Positions 63,788-64,000 of a stretch of 64,000 bases of DNA are shown here, one piece after another. The position numbers were made by a program, and so were the translations under genes. Under the pieces are notes generated by a model that was given only the letters and a program-made list of their open reading frames with translations, searched no databases and had not been told where the DNA came from. The DNA is from Pedobacter frigidisoli (GTDB taxonomy: Bacteria; Bacteroidota; Bacteroidia; Sphingobacteriales; Sphingobacteriaceae), in NCBI RefSeq assembly GCF_004331675.1, contig NZ_SJSN01000002.1:135956-199955 (forward strand). Reading direction: 5' to 3'. Position 1 is the stretch's first letter, and each line of letters starts with the position of its first letter.

Positions 63788-64000
63788 TTAGGTTATTTGA
63801 TGGATATCCTTTATCGATTGATAGCCAAGCTTACGGTAACTTTCGAATTGCGCTTCATCAAAAAATTGATCTCCTGTTGATTGCTGCGGAAATTTATCAT
63901 TGGCCAGGTAATATTGGCGGATATCTACACTTTCCTTGCCTGTTAGAGCCGTTTTAACATAAATTATTTTTCCCGATGGTATTTCATCGCCGGGGTATCT
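63788..64000 (-). CDS. Patatin-like phospholipase family protein, C-terminal part (partial)
   Basis: On the minus strand the frame enters from beyond 64000 and ends at TAA 63788. The 70 residues visible read RYPGDEIPSGKIIYVKTALT, GKESVDIRQYYLANDKFPQQ, STGDQFFDEAQFESYRKLGY, then QSIKDIHQIT. The FP-x-Q-S/T-x-x-DQFF-DEAQFESYR-x-LG end is typical of large membrane-associated patatin-like proteins of Bacteroidota and Proteobacteria. The catalytic part lies outside the window. Confidence 0.75.
   Translation of the reverse strand, partial: RYPGDEIPSGKIIYVKTALTGKESVDIRQYYLANDKFPQQSTGDQFFDEAQFESYRKLGYQSIKDIHQIT

Overview
The window is AT-rich chromosomal DNA from a Bacteroidota bacterium, most likely a member of the Sphingobacteriaceae close to Pedobacter. 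This is inferred from gene content; no rRNA is present to confirm it. The supporting signs are a type IX secretion (T9SS) type B C-terminal domain, a PorP/SprF protein and a PorE-like OmpA protein in a row, promoter-like TTTG / TAnnTTTG boxes, few Shine-Dalgarno sites, a 57-aa Hc1-like histone, a TMEM220-type gene, and many lipoproteins.

Layout. 1-8.3 kb: the end of a giant repetitive T9SS adhesin (five-prime end outside the window), PorP/SprF and a PorE-like protein. 8.6-13.5 kb: a mutagenic-repair pair (Y-family polymerase, DnaE2-like polymerase) behind two copies of an inverted repeat. 13.5-15.2 kb: a Fic protein behind two long inverted repeats, coupled to a YdeI-like gene. 15.3-25.8 kb: housekeeping genes (polyprenol-phosphate-mannose-synthase-like glycosyltransferase, two POT peptide transporters, thiolase, an SPFH / PH-like / Arc trio, a PgpH-type HD phosphodiesterase). 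25.85-26.24 kb: tRNA-Ser(GCU) and two identical tRNA-Pro(UGG).

26.4-53.5 kb is an accessory region of small secreted, lipoprotein, membrane and immunity-like genes. It is interrupted by a core block (about 31.5-35.8 kb: mnmE, DUF4142, SelW-like, DoxX, zinc alcohol dehydrogenase). Two patterns stand out. First, eight intergenic regions carry the same pair of 11-bp boxes (CGAATTGTAAT and variants) as a direct repeat of exactly 21-bp period, mostly about 100 bp before a start codon. This geometry is typical of LytTR response-regulator sites, so I propose a regulon. Second, seven reading frames are broken by in-frame stops or one-base frameshifts, and dispersed REP/MITE-like elements lie between the genes. 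At 30.06-31.41 kb two paralogous small lysine-rich secreted peptides sit directly before a predicted Fe(II)/2-oxoglutarate oxygenase, a candidate peptide-modification system.

53.6-64 kb: an Hc1-like histone, an AI-2E family permease, a protein with a possible clan CE (Ulp1/YopJ-like) His-Asp-Cys triad, two paralogous zinc-ribbon miniproteins, two Cys-type sulfatases followed by an esterase (glycan degradation), an LLM-class flavin oxidoreductase, and the end of a patatin-like gene running off the right edge.

All family assignments come from reading motifs by eye; no database search was run.
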